From: Phycisphaerae bacterium
GTDB lineage: Bacteria; Planctomycetota; Phycisphaerae; Phycisphaerales; UBA1924
Length of the DNA: 64,000 nucleotides
Assembly: GCA_022180725.1 (NCBI GenBank)
Contig: BQMO01000004.1
Coordinates: 1 to 64,000 of the forward strand
Direction: 5' to 3'
Shown here piece after piece: positions 15,828-24,251 of this stretch. A model generated the notes under the pieces. That model was not told the DNA's origin. It saw only the letters and a list, made by a program, of their open reading frames with translations, and did no database searches. The stretch's first letter is position 1. The number at the start of each line of letters is the position of its first letter. The position numbers and the translations under genes are program-made.

Positions 15828-18768
15828 AGGGTGTCGTGAAGACGTACGACCCCGCGCCAACCTCGAACTCGGCCTCGCCGTGCGCGTGCTGAACGAGTTT
15901 CACCCCGGGGGCCTCGACGGCGGGCACGCCCGACTCGCGTACGTCCTCGGTCTTGTCGCAGGGCACGAACACCCGCGCGGTCACGTTGGCGGGGATGGTC
16001 ACCCGCATGGTGAGCACGCCGTGCTCGAGGCGCCAGGCGGACTCGATGCGCCCGCGGATGGAGTCGTACGACCCGCGCGCCCAGGTCAGCCCATCGCCGA
16101 CGTGCGGACGGATGCGCACGATCGAATAGCCATACCCGGCGGGGGCGATGCCTGCGACGCGGTCCATCATCCAACGCCCGCAGGAGCCAAGGGCGTAATG
16201 GTTGAAGGAGTTCATACCCCAGTCGGGGTGCGGGCCGGTGTCGGGCTTCCAGCCGTCCCAGCGTTCCCAGATTGTGGTGGCACCGTGCTTCACGCTGAAG
16301 AGCCACGAGGGGAACTCTTCGCTGAGGAGGAGGCGCATGGCCACGTCGGGGCGTCCGCCCTCGTCGAGCACGGGCAGGAGCATGCTGACGCCGACAAAGC
16401 CGGTGGAGAGTTTGCCGTCTTTGGCGTCGATGTCGGCGACGAGGTGGGCGAGGGCCTTCTCCCGCAACGGTACGGGAACCAGGTTGAACGCCAGCGCGAG
16501 GACGTATGCCGTCTGCGTGCCACCGGCGAGGCGGCCGTCCGCGTCCACGTACCGCTCGATGAAGGCGCGGCGGACGGCGAGGAACGTTTCCATGCACGCG
16601 GCGGCTTCATCTTTCCGGCCGAGGGTGCGCAGCGTTTCGGCGGTGCGACGGGCCGAGTGCGCGAAGTACGCCGTGCCGATGAGGTCCTTGGGCGTGTCGG
16701 CGTGGATGCTCAGCCAGTCGCCGTAGTCGTTCCCGCGATCCTTGTCGCGGATGAAGTTCGTGCTGTGGGCGCGGCACCACTCGACCCAGCGGACCATCGA
16801 ATCGGCGCTGCGTTCGAGGATGCGTCGGTCGCCGTAGGCCTCGTAGATCGACCAGGGGACAATAACGCCCGCATCGGCCCAGGCGGGCACGCCGTACGAC
16901 AGGCCCTTCATCGCGGGCGAGGTATCGCAGAAGGCCCCGTCGGCACGCTGGGCGTCGCGCACGTCCGCGAGCCACTTGGTGTAGAACGCGGCGACGTCGG
17001 CGTGGACGACGGCGGTGGGCAGAAAGACCTGCGCATCGCCCATCCATCCCATGCGCTCGTCACGCTGCGGGCAGTCGGTGGGGATGCTCAGGTGATTACC
17101 CCGCAGGCCCCAGCGGATGTTGCTCCATAACTTGTTGAGGCGCGGGTCGGAGCACTCGAACTCGCCGACGATGGGGGTGTCGCTGGCGAGCACCACGCCC
17201 GTGACGGAGTCCAGGGCGGGTCGCTCGGTCAGCCCGGTGATTTCGACGTACCGGAACCCGTGGAACGTAAACCGCGGCGTCCATTCTTCGACGCCCGTGC
17301 CGGTACAGATGTACCGGTCGGTCGAGTCGGCGGCACGGAGGTTTTGGGTATAGATCGTGCCGTCGGGGTTGAGAATCTCGGCGTGGCGGAGGGTGACCAC
17401 CGTGCCGCGCGGCGCACGCACGCGCAGGCGGACCACGCCCACCATGTTCTGCCCGAGGTCGAAGGTCCACCGCCCCGGGGCCGGCTCGGTCAGCGTGAGG
17501 GAGGGGAGTTCGGCGACGGCGCGGACCGGTTCGGCCACGTCGGCCACGAGCGTGCGCGACTCGCTCCGCGGTGTCGCGGGTGTCCAGGCCGCGTCGTCGA
17601 ACCCCGGCGTGTTCCACCCCGGCATGGCCCGTCGCGCGTCGAAGATTTCACCTTTGAGCAGGTCGGCCTGCACGAGCGGGCCGGCAGTTGCCCGCCAGGA
17701 AGCGTCCGTCACCACGCGCTGCGTTGACCCGTCGGCGTACTCGATCTCGAGTTGGGCGAGCAACGCGGGCCGCTCGCCCCAGTATCGCACCGCGCCGAAC
17801 AGCCCGGCATGCCCGCAGAACCACCCCGGGCCGACCCACGCCCCGATCACGTTCTCGCCCGGCGTCAGCGCGGCCGTGACGTCGTAGGTCTGGAATTGCA
17901 CGCGCTTCGCATAGTCCGTCCACCCCGGGGCCAGGTGCTGATCGCCCACGCGGCGGCCATCGAGCGTGAGTTCGTACACACCCAGGGCGGTGGCGTAGAC
18001 GCGTGCCCTGCGTACATCGCCCGATACCGTGAAGGTCCGGCGGAAGAGTGGCAGAGGCTCGGGGGTCAAGGTCACGCTCGCGTTCTCGGCGACGTCGAGT
18101 GAGCGCGCCACGCCGTCGAGCGTGAACTCAACGCGGAGGCGCTTGGGTGTGCCGTGGAGGGGGTCGCCACCCATGGCGTCGTTGGTGACACGGAAGGTCG
18201 GGCCTTTTTCGCGTACGAGGTCGGCGACGCGTGGGGTGACGTCGCGCGAGGCCTTGCCGTCGGGCGTGAAGTACGTCGCCGACGTGATCGTGAGGCTCGG
18301 CGAAGGCGGCGCGTGTTCGATCCACGTGGCCGACCAGTCGTCGGGCGTGAGCAGCCCCATCTCGAACGACGCGGGAGTGCTCCACGGCCCCGGGCGGCCC
18401 TCGCGGTCCCAGGACATCACCTTCCACCAGCACGCGCGTCGGGCGGTGAGCGGCTTGCCCGCGTAGATCACGTGGGTCGTGGAAGAGCCGGCCACTTGGC
18501 CGCTGTCCCACAGGTCGCCGTCGTCGTTCGCGAGGCGATCCGTCGAAGACGCGGCCAGAACACGGAACGCCGACTGGGTGGCCCCGCGCCCGCCGCCGGC
18601 GAGTATCCACGACAGCCGGGGCGCGGGTTCGTCAAGCCCGAGGGGGTTGAGGAGGTACTCGCAGCGCAGCCGCTCGGGCCGCAAGGGGTCGAGCGATTGA
18701 CACCACGCGGGAGCGGCGGCGAGCAGGAGCGAAACGATCAGAACTCCCTGTCGGAATGTCGAGGGCAT
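15811..18768 (-). CDS. Secreted alpha-L-rhamnosidase, GH78 family
   Basis: A 985-residue glycoside hydrolase releasing terminal alpha-L-rhamnose from glycans or glycosides. A signal peptide (MPSTFRQGVLIVSLLLAAAPAWCQS) indicates export. The order fits GH78: an N-terminal Ig-like domain (LNPLGLDEPAPRLSW, SAFRVLAAS), beta-sandwich domains (VRRARVYATALGVYELTLDGRRVG), then the (alpha/alpha)6 barrel with the signature SIPTDCPQRDERMGWMGDAQ, which holds the catalytic acidic residues, and a late GATTIWERWDGW plus FNHYALGS block. The ATG at 18768 has GGAG 6 nt upstream. It is the last gene of a minus-strand series after a GT9 gene (70-nt gap) and overlaps paralog B of the OGT pair at its 3' end. Confidence 0.93.
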   Translation of the reverse strand: MPSTFRQGVLIVSLLLAAAPAWCQSLDPLRPERLRCEYLLNPLGLDEPAPRLSWILAGGGRGATQSAFRVLAASSTDRLANDDGDLWDSGQVAGSSTTHVIYAGKPLTARRACWWKVMSWDREGRPGPWSTPASFEMGLLTPDDWSATWIEHAPPSPSLTITSATYFTPDGKASRDVTPRVADLVREKGPTFRVTNDAMGGDPLHGTPKRLRVEFTLDGVARSLDVAENASVTLTPEPLPLFRRTFTVSGDVRRARVYATALGVYELTLDGRRVGDQHLAPGWTDYAKRVQFQTYDVTAALTPGENVIGAWVGPGWFCGHAGLFGAVRYWGERPALLAQLEIEYADGSTQRVVTDASWRATAGPLVQADLLKGEIFDARRAMPGWNTPGFDDAAWTPATPRSESRTLVADVAEPVRAVAELPSLTLTEPAPGRWTFDLGQNMVGVVRLRVRAPRGTVVTLRHAEILNPDGTIYTQNLRAADSTDRYICTGTGVEEWTPRFTFHGFRYVEITGLTERPALDSVTGVVLASDTPIVGEFECSDPRLNKLWSNIRWGLRGNHLSIPTDCPQRDERMGWMGDAQVFLPTAVVHADVAAFYTKWLADVRDAQRADGAFCDTSPAMKGLSYGVPAWADAGVIVPWSIYEAYGDRRILERSADSMVRWVEWCRAHSTNFIRDKDRGNDYGDWLSIHADTPKDLIGTAYFAHSARRTAETLRTLGRKDEAAACMETFLAVRRAFIERYVDADGRLAGGTQTAYVLALAFNLVPVPLREKALAHLVADIDAKDGKLSTGFVGVSMLLPVLDEGGRPDVAMRLLLSEEFPSWLFSVKHGATTIWERWDGWKPDTGPHPDWGMNSFNHYALGSCGRWMMDRVAGIAPAGYGYSIVRIRPHVGDGLTWARGSYDSIRGRIESAWRLEHGVLTMRVTIPANVTARVFVPCDKTEDVRESGVPAVEAPGVKLVQHAHGEAEFEVGAGSYVFTTPFTPSR

Positions 18769-18838
18769 GCGTGCTCCGTGGTCGGATGAAGGCCGCGCGC
18801 AGTGTACCGTGGCCGACGATCGGTCTGAGCGGACTGGG

Positions 18839-19945
18839 TCAGAGACGGGGGGGCGTGACAGTTTCACGACGCGCGAGCACGGATTGCACGGCCTGCCAGA
18901 CCCGCTCGACGGTGATGTGGTGCATGGCGCATCGCGTGGGGTGGTCGTTGGCCACCTCGTGCGCCGGGAGCGTGGGGTCGGCGAGGACGATGGCCTCGGG
19001 GCCTTCCGGGCGCGTGGGGATGGTCGTCCAGCGGTGGTCGGTGGGGCCGAAGAGGGAGACCAGCGGCACGCCGAACGCCGCGGCGATGTGGCGCGGGCCG
19101 GTGTCGTTGGCGATCATCAACCCCGCGCTGGCAACGACGGCCTTCAGGCTGCCGGGGGTGATGCCCGCGGCGGCGAGGTCGGCGACGCGGCCCGGGGGCG
19201 CCGCGAGTATCGAAGCGAGGCGGGCGGTCAGGTCGCGCTCCCCCGGGCTGCCGTTGAGCGCGAGGTCCCACCCCTGGTCGAGGAGGCGCGACCCCATGGC
19301 CGCGTAGTGGTCGAGGGGCCAGTGCTTGGCGGGGTTGTTCCCCCCGGGCACGAGCACGGCGAGAGGGTGGGACCGGCCGACGCCCGCGGCGGCGAGGATG
19401 GCCTCGCCCGCGGCGCGTTGCGCGGGGGTGAGCGCGAGTTCCAGCGGGCCGAGCGCCGCCCCGCCGACGCGCGACGCGGGGAGCAGAAACCGCGAGGCCA
19501 GCGACCAGTAGTACTCGACGGCGGAAACGGGCGCCCACTCGAACCGGCCCCGGCGGGCGGCCTTCATCTTGTCGGTCAGGAGCAGGCCGCGCGCGTCGCG
19601 GTCGTACCCGATGCGTCGGGGGATGCCGGCGATGCGGACGATGAGAGCGGTCGAGAAGGAGTTGGTGAGGAGCAGGGCGGTGTCGTAGCGGCGGGGCCGG
19701 ACCTTGGCGGCGACGAACTTCGGGCCCATGACGCCCTGGGCGCGCTCGACGTGGAGTTCATCGAAGAAGGGCGTGCCGGCGAGGACCTCGTCGATGCCCG
19801 GGCGGCACAACCCGCCGATGAAGATGCCGGGGAAGGCCTGCCGCACGGCGCGGAGCGTGGGCGTGGCCATGACGGCGTCGCCGACCCAGGAGGGCAGCAC
19901 GATCAGAAGTCGATGCGGGGCGGCGAGCGGCGGGTCGTCGGTCAT
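18839..19945 (-). CDS. Glycosyltransferase family 9 (heptosyltransferase-like)
   Basis: A 368-residue GT9 protein of the WaaF/WaaC type, which transfers heptose or a related sugar from an ADP-activated donor in outer-membrane glycolipid assembly. Visible features are the N-terminal LLIVLPSWVGDAVMATPTLRAVRQAFP, the central VLVPGGNNPAKHWPLDHYAAM and the C-terminal donor-site motif NDTGPRHIAAAFGVPLVSLFGPTDH. The Asp in the early WVGDAVMATP segment is the expected catalytic base region. It starts 24 nt after ptsH on the same strand, so co-transcription with hpf-ptsN-ptsH is likely. The exact sugar is not determinable here. Confidence 0.88.
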   Translation of the reverse strand: MTDDPPLAAPHRLLIVLPSWVGDAVMATPTLRAVRQAFPGIFIGGLCRPGIDEVLAGTPFFDELHVERAQGVMGPKFVAAKVRPRRYDTALLLTNSFSTALIVRIAGIPRRIGYDRDARGLLLTDKMKAARRGRFEWAPVSAVEYYWSLASRFLLPASRVGGAALGPLELALTPAQRAAGEAILAAAGVGRSHPLAVLVPGGNNPAKHWPLDHYAAMGSRLLDQGWDLALNGSPGERDLTARLASILAAPPGRVADLAAAGITPGSLKAVVASAGLMIANDTGPRHIAAAFGVPLVSLFGPTDHRWTTIPTRPEGPEAIVLADPTLPAHEVANDHPTRCAMHHITVERVWQAVQSVLARRETVTPPRL

Positions 19946-19969
19946 GGCGGTGCCACGCGGGTCGGCGCG

Positions 19970-20245
19970 TCATTCTTCGTCGAAGCCGCTCTCGACGAGT
20001 TTCTTGAGCGCGGTGCAGGCGGCGTCGGCGTCCGCACCGGTGGCGGCGATGGTCAGTTCGCTGCCCTGCCCCGCGGCGAGCATCATCATCTGCATGATGG
20101 ACTTGCCGTCGACGATCGTGTCGGCGCGGGAGACGGTGATGGACGCGGTGAAGGTGTTGGCGACGTCGACGAAGGCCATCGCCGGGCGCGCGTGCAGCCC
20201 CAGGCGGTTGATGATGCGGACGGTGATGGTGCAGGACGTGGACAC
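19970..20245 (-). CDS. ptsH: HPr phosphocarrier protein
   Basis: A 91-residue HPr. The phosphorylatable histidine is His18 in GLHARPA. The Ser46-equivalent region VDGKSIMQMMMLAA is present with Ser49, so HPr kinase regulation is possible. Length and fold order match the family. It stands 55 nt after a PtsN-type EIIA and next to hpf, an arrangement like the nitrogen-PTS loci of proteobacteria. No sugar-specific permease is nearby, so a regulatory role is more likely than sugar uptake. No ptsI or hprK is in the window. Confidence 0.95.
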   Translation of the reverse strand: MSTSCTITVRIINRLGLHARPAMAFVDVANTFTASITVSRADTIVDGKSIMQMMMLAAGQGSELTIAATGADADAACTALKKLVESGFDEE

Positions 20246-20300
20246 GGGGAGAAGATCATGGCGGGCGTGGGCGTGGGAGGGGGCGTGGGCCGGGGAATGT

Positions 20301-20780
20301 TCACCCCGCGAGCGATTGGCCGTCGACTTCTTCGAGGAGGGCGAGCACTTCGGCGGGATTTCGGGCCTGGCGGAGGAATCGGCGGAAGGTGTCTTTCCCG
20401 AGGTTGCGGAAGATGACCTCCATCGCCTGGAGGTGTTCCTCGGGGCGGTCCTCGGGGCTGAGGAGCAGGAAGACGGAATAGACCGGTTGGCGGTCGAGGG
20501 AGGAGAAGTCCAGGCCGCGGGGGGAAAGTCCGATGGCGGCGGCCATGGTGGCGATGCCCTTGTGCTTGACGTGAGGCACGGCGACGCCCTTCCCGAACCC
20601 GGTTGAGCCGATCTTCTCGCGGGCGAGAACCTTCCCGACGATCTCGTCGCGGAGGGAGGCGTCGAAGGCGCCCGCGGCGGCGAGAGCGTCGGCGAGCTCG
20701 GCGATGGCGGCGTCGCGATCGACGGCGCGCAGCGGAGCCGCGATTGCGCCGGGCACCACGATGCGGGTCAGTTTCGTCAC
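20301..20780 (-). CDS. ptsN: PTS EIIA component, PtsN-like (type 2 EIIA)
   Basis: A 159-residue EIIA domain protein that would accept phosphate from HPr. The active histidine is His70 in GFGKGVAVPHVKHKGI. LLLSPEDRPEEHLQAMEVIFRNL is typical of the fructose/nitrogen EIIA family. The start is a GTG at 20780 that overlaps the TGA of the upstream hpf gene in GTGA, implying translational coupling; the same frame stays open upstream but only as an antisense-like Arg-rich stretch. No membrane EIIB/C partner is adjacent. A regulatory function coupled to hibernation factor expression is inferred. Confidence 0.92.
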   Translation of the reverse strand: MTKLTRIVVPGAIAAPLRAVDRDAAIAELADALAAAGAFDASLRDEIVGKVLAREKIGSTGFGKGVAVPHVKHKGIATMAAAIGLSPRGLDFSSLDRQPVYSVFLLLSPEDRPEEHLQAMEVIFRNLGKDTFRRFLRQARNPAEVLALLEEVDGQSLAG

Positions 20781-21109
20781 CGGCCGTCTCCCGCGCCCCG
20801 GACGTGCTTGCTCTGCTTGAGCACTTCCTTGAAGTCGCGCAGTTGCCGCTCGCCCTTCTCGGCGACCAGGTCGATCCCCGCGTACGGGTCGCTGGCCTTC
20901 GCGTGGCTCACGAAGTCCTTGTGCTTCTCCACGTCGAGGATGAGTTCCACGTCGTACTCGGCGTCGGCCTTGTGGTTGACCTTGCTCACGCGGACCGTCA
21001 CCTGCTGAAGCCCGTCGAAAAACTTCGTGAGTTTTACGGTCTTGGTCTGGGCGTAGGCACGGATGGCCTCGGTGACCTCGAAGTTGTGTCCGATGACGTC
21101 TACACGCAT
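20777..21109 (-). CDS. hpf: Ribosome hibernation-promoting factor, short form
   Basis: A 110-residue HPF/RaiA-family protein that binds the 30S subunit in stationary phase. The start at MRVDVIGHNFEVTEAIRAYA is the family N-terminus; a further upstream ATG at 21160 would add residues without family similarity. The length matches short HPF (no long C-terminal dimerisation domain). Residues KTVKLTKFFDGLQQVTVRVSK and AEYDVELILDV follow the beta-alpha-beta pattern. It is the first gene of an hpf-ptsN-ptsH series with GTGA coupling to ptsN. A TACAAT box at 21166-21171 may drive it. Confidence 0.9.
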   Translation of the reverse strand: MRVDVIGHNFEVTEAIRAYAQTKTVKLTKFFDGLQQVTVRVSKVNHKADAEYDVELILDVEKHKDFVSHAKASDPYAGIDLVAEKGERQLRDFKEVLKQSKHVRGAGDGR

Positions 21110-21165
21110 CCGCTCGTCCCCTATGTTCGACTTGCCTTGCTCGACCTCGGCACGGCCCAATGTTC

Positions 21166-21171
21166 ATTGTA
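21166..21171 (-). promoter_or_regulatory. -10-like box for the hpf-ptsN-ptsH series
   Basis: TACAAT on the minus strand, about 57 nt before the hpf ATG. No clear -35 hexamer at 16-18 nt. Confidence 0.35.
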
Positions 21172-21253
21172 CGCGTTCATGGGCACACCGCACCCCCAAC
21201 GCTCCGCGGCCGCAAAACGCGGGCGGGGCGCCCGACCATGGACGCCCCGTCAA

Positions 21254-21327
21254 TGGGCCTGATTGGATTCGAACCAACGACCTCGCCCTTATCAGGGGCG
21301 CGCTCTAGCCAACTGAGCTACAAGCCC
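21254..21327 (-). tRNA. tRNA-Ile(GAT)
   Basis: A 74-nt cloverleaf on the minus strand. The acceptor stem is GGGCTTG / CAGGCCC with discriminator A. The D arm has AGCTCAGTTGGCTAGAGC, the anticodon loop CTGATAA gives anticodon GAT, and the T arm contains GGTTCGAATCC. The next genomic bases are TTG, so the CCA end is not encoded. Confidence 0.96.
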
Positions 21328-21468
21328 GTGCCGTCCGCCACTGGCGGATGGGGGGGAAGTATACCGTGGCGGGGCGGGCACGTCCCGCTTTCAGTGAAGG
21401 ACAAGGCTCGAACCACCCCGGGGGGCGCACCGTCGCCCGAACGCGTGGCAGGACAAAGGAGCAAGGGC

Positions 21469-21789
21469 ATGGCGTGGGTATACCTGGTCGTGGCGGGTGT
21501 GTTCGAGGTGGTGTGGGCGGTGCTGATGAAGCGCAGCTCGGGGTTTACGAAGTTCGGGCCGACCGTGGGCACCGTGGCGTTCATGGTCGCCAGTTTCCTG
21601 CTCCTCTCCCGGGCGATGAAAGTGCTCCCGCTGGGGGTGTCGTACGCGGTCTGGGTCGGCATCGGGGCGGTGGGCAGCGTGCTGGCGGGGGTGTGGCTGC
21701 TGGGGGAGCGATTGTCGCCCGCGCAGATCGCCTTCCTGACCCTGATCGGGGTGGGCATCGTGGGGCTTCAGGTGACAACCCGGACGTAA
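21469..21789 (+). CDS. Small multidrug resistance family transporter, Gdx/SugE-like
   Basis: A 106-residue four-helix SMR protein acting as an antiparallel dimer in the inner membrane. Glu13 in VAGVFEVVWAVLMKRS is the conserved proton/substrate-coupling residue. The FEVVWAV-x-x-K pattern and SYAVWVGIGAVGSVLAG are closer to the guanidinium-exporter (Gdx, formerly SugE) group than to EmrE-type drug exporters. The ATG at 21469 follows AAAGGAG. A TACCGT box near 21362-21367 may be its -10. No guanidine riboswitch is recognised in the leader. Confidence 0.9.
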   Translation: MAWVYLVVAGVFEVVWAVLMKRSSGFTKFGPTVGTVAFMVASFLLLSRAMKVLPLGVSYAVWVGIGAVGSVLAGVWLLGERLSPAQIAFLTLIGVGIVGLQVTTRT

Positions 21790-21805
21790 CACGACGCACG
21801 GCGTG

Positions 21806-22918
21806 ATGACCTCGATCCTTCACATTGTCGAACCCACCCTGCACGACGAGGCGGGGCACTGCGCCGCGCTGGCGAGCAGTCTGGCGAACGCGGCTGGCGA
21901 CGCCGAGCCCCACGTCTGGATGCGACGCGACGCCTCCCCCGGGCTGATGCCCGCGGGCGCGGTCGAGCATCGCGTGTTCCCCGAGCGGCTGCGCCGGCTT
22001 GGGGCCATGCTGGTGTATCGTCGGCTCCTCGAACGCGCCGCCGCGGGCGAGCCGGTGCTCCTCTCCACCGCCACCACCAGCGACCTGGTCTTGCTCGACC
22101 TGGCGTCGCGTACGGTGCGTGGCGGGGCGATCCGACGCGGCGCATTTGTCTGGGCTTTCGTGCACTGGATCAACCTCTCGCCGCGGAAAGAGCGGTTGTT
22201 GAAGCGCCTCGCCCGGCGCCACCCGGGGCTGGAGATCGTCTGTTCGACACAACGCGTGCGCGAGGTCTTCTCGGCGGCGGGGTTCGCACGCGTGCACATG
22301 GTCGGCTACCCCGGCGTCGGATCGGGCGACGCGCCGTACGCGGGGGCGTTCCGGCATGTGCTCTACGCGGGGGCGGCCCGGCGCGACAAGGGCTTTGCCG
22401 CCATCGTGGACCTGGTGGCGCACCTGCACGCGACCGGGTCGAGCATCCCGATCACGGTGCAATGCTCCCCGACACACCGCGGCCGTCACGAGCCGGGCAT
22501 CGCCGCCGACATCGAGCGGATGCGACACCTGGGGTACGGGTCGCTGACCCTGCTGGAACACACGCTGGACGGCGCGGCGTACCGGGCACTCTTTGACGGC
22601 GCGATCACGGTGCAGGCCTACGACCCCGCCGCATTCGCCGATCGGATCAGCGGGGTGACGCTCGACGCCCTGCGCGCGGGCAGCCCGATCATCGTGCCGC
22701 GCGGCACCTGGCTCGCGCGACGCATCGAGGGTTTCGGCGCGGGGGTCACGCTCGACGACCCGCGCAGCCCCCGCGCGCTGGCGCAGGCCGTCGAGACGAT
22801 CCGGGGGGCCTGGCCCGAGTATTCGGCCGGGGCGGCGCGGGCCTGGGCCGAGACGGCACGCGAGGACGGCGCGGGGACGCTCGTGCGCCTGGTGCGGAGC
22901 GGCGGGTCGCGCGGTTGA
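21806..22918 (+). CDS. Glycosyltransferase-like protein (GT4-type fold, unassigned)
   Basis: A 370-residue protein resembling GT-B glycosyltransferases. It has an N-terminal ILHIVEPTLHDEAGHCAALASSLA opening, a middle segment RHVLYAGAARRDKGFAAIVDLVAHL where GT4 enzymes carry their G-x-x-x-x-x-K-G signature, and a C-terminal DRISGVTLDALRAGSPIIVPRGTW, equivalent to the acidic donor-site region. The canonical E-x7-E is not strictly present, so the catalytic assignment is cautious. A GTG at 21803 immediately precedes the ATG at 21806; either could start, and no Shine-Dalgarno sequence is evident. It starts 17-20 nt after the SMR gene and precedes an MFS transporter. Confidence 0.65.
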   Translation: MTSILHIVEPTLHDEAGHCAALASSLANAAGDAEPHVWMRRDASPGLMPAGAVEHRVFPERLRRLGAMLVYRRLLERAAAGEPVLLSTATTSDLVLLDLASRTVRGGAIRRGAFVWAFVHWINLSPRKERLLKRLARRHPGLEIVCSTQRVREVFSAAGFARVHMVGYPGVGSGDAPYAGAFRHVLYAGAARRDKGFAAIVDLVAHLHATGSSIPITVQCSPTHRGRHEPGIAADIERMRHLGYGSLTLLEHTLDGAAYRALFDGAITVQAYDPAAFADRISGVTLDALRAGSPIIVPRGTWLARRIEGFGAGVTLDDPRSPRALAQAVETIRGAWPEYSAGAARAWAETAREDGAGTLVRLVRSGGSRG

Positions 22919-22928
22919 TGGACGCGCG

Positions 22929-22934
22929 TACCCT
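22929..22934 (+). promoter_or_regulatory. -10-like box for MFS gene (leaderless geometry)
   Basis: TACCCT followed by 8 nt and the GTG start at 22943. No Shine-Dalgarno sequence. Confidence 0.45.
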
Positions 22935-22942
22935 CTGGCCCC

Positions 22943-24235
22943 GTGCCCGGCCTGCCCTCCACACGCGCGCTCCCCGTTCGCCACTTCGCCGCCCACGTCG
23001 TAGGGGTGACGTTCCTGCAATCAACCTCGATGGCGGTGTGGTTTGTGTTCCCGATCCTCGCCCGCAAGGGATTCGCGGCCAATGACTGGCAGACTCTCAT
23101 CATCACCGCAAGCCAGAGCATCCTCTTCTCGCTCTCGATCTTCTGGAATGATCTCTTCTCACGGCAGACCTTCGGGCGGTACCTCGTGACATGGTGGGTC
23201 GTGTCATGCCTGCCGCTGGCGGCGTGTGCCCTGGCGTGGGATTACTGGTCGCTGACCGTGCCGTACCTGATCTCGAGCATCGGCGTGGCCGGAGCCACGC
23301 CTGCGCTGGGCGGGCTGCTCAAGGACCTGTACCCCGACGCCACGCGCGGGCGGGCCTACAGCGTGATGTGGGGCGTGTCGATGGTGGTGGGGGCGGGCTT
23401 CGGGTATGGCGTCGGGCGCTGGCTCGACCACGACGCCGACGCCTTCCGGTGGTACCTGCCGCTGGCGGCGATGCTGCAACTGCTGGGCGTGGGGGTGTGC
23501 GTGTGGCTGGCCGAGGCCGCGGGGCACAACGACGCGCGCGTCGTGGCGGGGGCGTGCGCAGGCTCGATGTGGCGTCGCGTGACCGAGCCGATCAGCCATG
23601 CCAAGGACGTGCTCCGTGAAGACCCCATCTTCGCGCGCTATGAAGCCGCGTACATGACGTACGGCGTGGGGTGGATGGTCGCCTACGCCCTGCTGCCGAT
23701 GCTCGTCACGGACAAGTTCGGGCTGTCGTACGAGGCCGCCACCGCCTCGACGCAGACCCCGTACTTGCTCGCCATCGTCGCGTGCCTGTGGCCGGCGGGG
23801 CTGCTCATGGACCGCCTGGGGCCGATGCGCAGCACGGGCATCTCCTTCGCCCTGCTCAGCGTGTACCCGCTGCTGTACCTCTGGGCGGCGGACGCGGGGC
23901 AACTGGCTGTGGCGAGCGTGGCCTACGGCATGGCGCACGCGGGCGCCAGCGTGGGGTGGATGCTCGGGCCGGTCTCGCTGGCCCCCAGCCCCGCCAAGGT
24001 GCCCCAGTATGTCGCCATCCACGCCACGCTCGTGGGCATCCGCGGCAAACTCTTCCAGGGCCTGGGCGTCGGGCTGTACATGCTCCTCAAGAGCGAGAAA
24101 GTGCCCGAGGTGATCCGTGGGTTTCCGATCCCCATGATCCTGGCGAGCGCGGCCTATGTGTGGTCCGCCGTGCAGATGTTCCAACTCGAGCGACGCATGA
24201 AGCGCGCCAAGTCCGACGCGCGTCCGGCCGCATGA
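22943..24235 (+). CDS. Major facilitator superfamily transporter
   Basis: A 430-residue polytopic membrane protein with about twelve hydrophobic segments. The first half has VVGVTFLQSTSMAVWFVFPILAR and LLKDLYPDATRGRAYSVMWG, a loop-2/3-like signature for MFS. The second half follows a charged central loop (RVTEPISHAKDVLREDPIFARYE). The substrate cannot be read from sequence. The GTG start is used; it lies 24 nt after the stop of the glycosyltransferase gene and has a TACCCT box 8 nt upstream, so it may have its own leaderless transcript. It converges on the M14 peptidase gene. Confidence 0.8.
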   Translation: MPGLPSTRALPVRHFAAHVVGVTFLQSTSMAVWFVFPILARKGFAANDWQTLIITASQSILFSLSIFWNDLFSRQTFGRYLVTWWVVSCLPLAACALAWDYWSLTVPYLISSIGVAGATPALGGLLKDLYPDATRGRAYSVMWGVSMVVGAGFGYGVGRWLDHDADAFRWYLPLAAMLQLLGVGVCVWLAEAAGHNDARVVAGACAGSMWRRVTEPISHAKDVLREDPIFARYEAAYMTYGVGWMVAYALLPMLVTDKFGLSYEAATASTQTPYLLAIVACLWPAGLLMDRLGPMRSTGISFALLSVYPLLYLWAADAGQLAVASVAYGMAHAGASVGWMLGPVSLAPSPAKVPQYVAIHATLVGIRGKLFQGLGVGLYMLLKSEKVPEVIRGFPIPMILASAAYVWSAVQMFQLERRMKRAKSDARPAA

Positions 24236-24251
24236 CCCCTCGGCGGGGCGA

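Noticed and set aside
21330..21468. Guanidine riboswitch upstream of the Gdx-like SMR gene
   Set aside because: Small hairpins exist (for example GGGCG/CGCCC), but no ACGR-loop pair of the guanidine-II type nor conserved guanidine-I or -III core can be found.
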